Positions 21,286 through 22,371 of a stretch of DNA of 22,371 nt are shown here, in pieces (position 1 is the stretch's first letter; each line of letters begins with the position of its first letter). The position numbers were made by a program, and so were the translations under genes. Origin of the DNA: a virus; the IMG/VR virus record IMGVR_UViG_3300034066_000198, positions 1 to 22,371 of that record; one strand, given 5' to 3'. The notes under the pieces were generated by a model. That model had not been told where the DNA came from and ran no database searches. It saw only the letters and a list, made by a program, of their open reading frames with translations.

Positions 21286-21546
21286 ATGGACTTCACTATC
21301 ACAATCGACGACACGCTCGTCCCCGGCATCATCGCTACCGCCAATCTTGAGGGCAAAGACCCCGAAGATGTTGTGGCTGAGTACGCCCAGGCTGTGGCCA
21401 ACAAGGCGTGCCAAGACCTCAAGGTCGGCCCGTACTACACCGGCCCCATCCCGCCCCAGTTCAACGCTGATGGGACGCCTTATGTGGCACCCGTTCCCCC
21501 ACTAGACAACGACACTAATCCGCCGGTGGTTGAGGAGGGCGTATGA
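21286..21546 (+). CDS. small proline-rich protein between fibre genes
   Basis: 86 residues from the ATG at 21286; an upstream in-frame reading starts inside the fibre gene and is rejected. The first half is a compact mixed fold (DFTITIDDTLVPGIIATANL, VAEYAQAVANKACQDLKVG). The second half is a Pro-rich linker (YTGPIPPQF, VAPVPPLDNDTNPPV). It overlaps the following gene by ATGA. It could be a fibre chaperone or adaptor; no family is recognised. The 31 bp between the fibre stop and this start hold no clear signal. Confidence 0.6.
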   Translation: MDFTITIDDTLVPGIIATANLEGKDPEDVVAEYAQAVANKACQDLKVGPYYTGPIPPQFNADGTPYVAPVPPLDNDTNPPVVEEGV

Positions 21547-22307
21547 CGCTGATCGTGCGGCCTGGGTTCCAGTTCGACACCGACGCTTCGACCTACATCG
21601 AGGCTGTTGAGGTCGCTGATGCCCAGGCCCTAGAGACGGCCACCCGGTACGCCATCAATGACTTCGTGATCGGCTGTAAGCAGGATGGCATCTGGTCAGC
21701 GATCAAGGCAAGCTGCATCCTTGCTGGGGCTAGGACGCTGGCTGGGGCGTTGATTCCGCTTGCTGGTACTGCGCCTACCAATAATAACTTTGTCTCTGGT
21801 GACTACAACAGGAAGACGGGGTTGGTGGGGGATGGAAGTACGAAGTACCTAAACAGCAACCGTGCTAACAATACTGACCCGCAAAACAACATGCACATTT
21901 CAGTTTTTAGGTCCGTTGCCGCTTCAAATGATGGCGGCCTTATTTACGCTGGAAATGGTTCTGGCGTTGAAAGTTATTTATACACAGGATTTAGTAACTT
22001 TTTTGTGTCGCTAAATGGGAGTGCTGGTATTGCTGCGGCGAGTCTTGCATCAAATACCGGTTCATTATTCTTTGGCGGGTCTAGGACAGGTAGCACAGCA
22101 GCAAACATAAGAGTGGGTTCTGCAACTGGTACCAGCAGTAATAGCAGTGGTACCCCAACGTCTCTTAATTATTTAGTTTTAAGAGATTCCATTAGGTATT
22201 CCAACGCCCGCCTCGCCTTCTACTCCATCGGCGAATCCCTAGACCTCGCTCTACTTGACGCCCGCGTCACAGCACTCATCACCGCATTTGGAGTAGCAAT
22301 ACCATGA
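21543..22307 (+). CDS. putative tail-surface or receptor-binding protein
   Basis: 254 residues. The N-terminal 70 residues are helical (DAQALETATRYAINDFVIGC, DGIWSAIKASCILAGARTL). The remainder is Gly/Ser/Asn-rich beta sequence (VGDGSTKYLNSNR, GSVESYLY-like turns, SGTPTSLNYLVLRD) that could form a lectin-like sandwich. The block 'W..IK......L.GA.TL.GAL.PL.G.APT..NF' is one I associate with phage tail proteins, from memory. The central part, about 21860-22200, is markedly AT-richer than both ends, suggesting a swapped domain. Sugar binding is not proven by any visible residue set. Confidence 0.6.
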   Translation: MTLIVRPGFQFDTDASTYIEAVEVADAQALETATRYAINDFVIGCKQDGIWSAIKASCILAGARTLAGALIPLAGTAPTNNNFVSGDYNRKTGLVGDGSTKYLNSNRANNTDPQNNMHISVFRSVAASNDGGLIYAGNGSGVESYLYTGFSNFFVSLNGSAGIAAASLASNTGSLFFGGSRTGSTAANIRVGSATGTSSNSSGTPTSLNYLVLRDSIRYSNARLAFYSIGESLDLALLDARVTALITAFGVAIP

Positions 22308-22342
22308 CCGAAACCTATAACACTACGAGGTGTCAGCCATGA
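22304..22342 (+). CDS. 12-codon minicistron, possibly non-functional
   Basis: An ATG at 22304 overlaps the previous stop (ATGA), and the reading MTETYNTTRCQP ends at a TGA (22340-22342) that overlaps the next ATG (22339) in the same way. It may be a translation-coupling link, the remnant of a longer gene, or chance. No protein function is implied. Confidence 0.25.
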   Translation: MTETYNTTRCQP

Positions 22343-22371
22343 GCCCGATTTATGTGCCGGGGAAGGTGGTG
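22339..22371 (+). CDS. start of a further tail-region gene (partial)
   Basis: The ATG at 22339 opens a frame (MSPIYVPGKVV) that continues beyond the window edge. Only 11 residues are visible. The position after fibre-type genes suggests another tail component, but the visible part is too short to identify. Confidence 0.5.
   Translation, partial: MSPIYVPGKVV

Noticed and set aside
1-22371. HIP1 octamer (GCGATCGC), a marker of many cyanobacterial genomes
   Set aside because: I noticed no copy while reading. Phages and marine picocyanobacteria often lack it, so its absence neither supports nor excludes a cyanobacterial host.
1-22371. tRNA genes, integrase and attachment sites
   Set aside because: No cloverleaf-like segment, recombinase motif or flanking direct repeat was recognised; nearly all sequence is accounted for by coding genes.

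Overview
This window is part of a tailed double-stranded DNA phage (Caudoviricetes). The host is most likely a cyanobacterium. Two genes point that way: a 105-residue protein with the sequence signature of the cyanobacterial AbrB regulators (13037-13354), and a DNA sliding clamp (10298-11338) whose N-terminus and C-terminal tail resemble cyanobacterial DnaN. Many genes lack a clear Shine-Dalgarno sequence, which is compatible with such a host but not diagnostic. No integrase, lysogeny repressor, DNA polymerase, tRNA or lysis gene is visible, so lifestyle and tail type stay open.

Layout. (1) Left arm, 66-6988: a tightly packed leftward run of about 16 genes, most overlapping by 4-26 bp. It holds a recombination set (Bet annealase, RecE-like nuclease, SSB, VRR-NUC nuclease, SF2 helicase, a second nuclease candidate), nucleotide metabolism (dCTP deaminase, DUF3310), small DNA-binding proteins, an exported protein and a small membrane protein. 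(2) Switch region, 6989-7056: a 36-bp near-perfect palindrome carrying two overlapping, oppositely directed promoter-like sequences that start the left and right arms. (3) Replication block, 7057-11338, rightward: a ribbon-helix-helix (RHH) protein, a primase-helicase, a 303-bp gene-free region with an inverted array of an 11-bp repeat around an AT-rich core (probable replication origin), a second RHH protein, a small protein and the sliding clamp. (4) Packaging and head, 11343-19789: terminase small and large subunits, the AbrB-like regulator, portal, MuF-like head protein, several small basic proteins, one leftward gene in the middle (16691-16888), a canonical promoter at 16882-16910, scaffold, major capsid, decoration protein and head-tail connector. 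(5) Tail-side genes, 19786 to the end: a small protein, a fibre with an S74 self-cleaving chaperone, and further surface-protein candidates. The last gene is cut by the window edge.

How the parts fit. The divergent palindrome probably decides between left-arm (recombination and nucleotide) and right-arm (replication) transcription. The primase-helicase is the best candidate to open the neighbouring repeat-flanked origin, with the phage clamp aiding host or phage polymerase. The promoter at 16882-16910 probably boosts scaffold and capsid production. The most novel-looking items are the origin-like repeat array with its adjoining RHH gene, and the face-to-face promoter palindrome.
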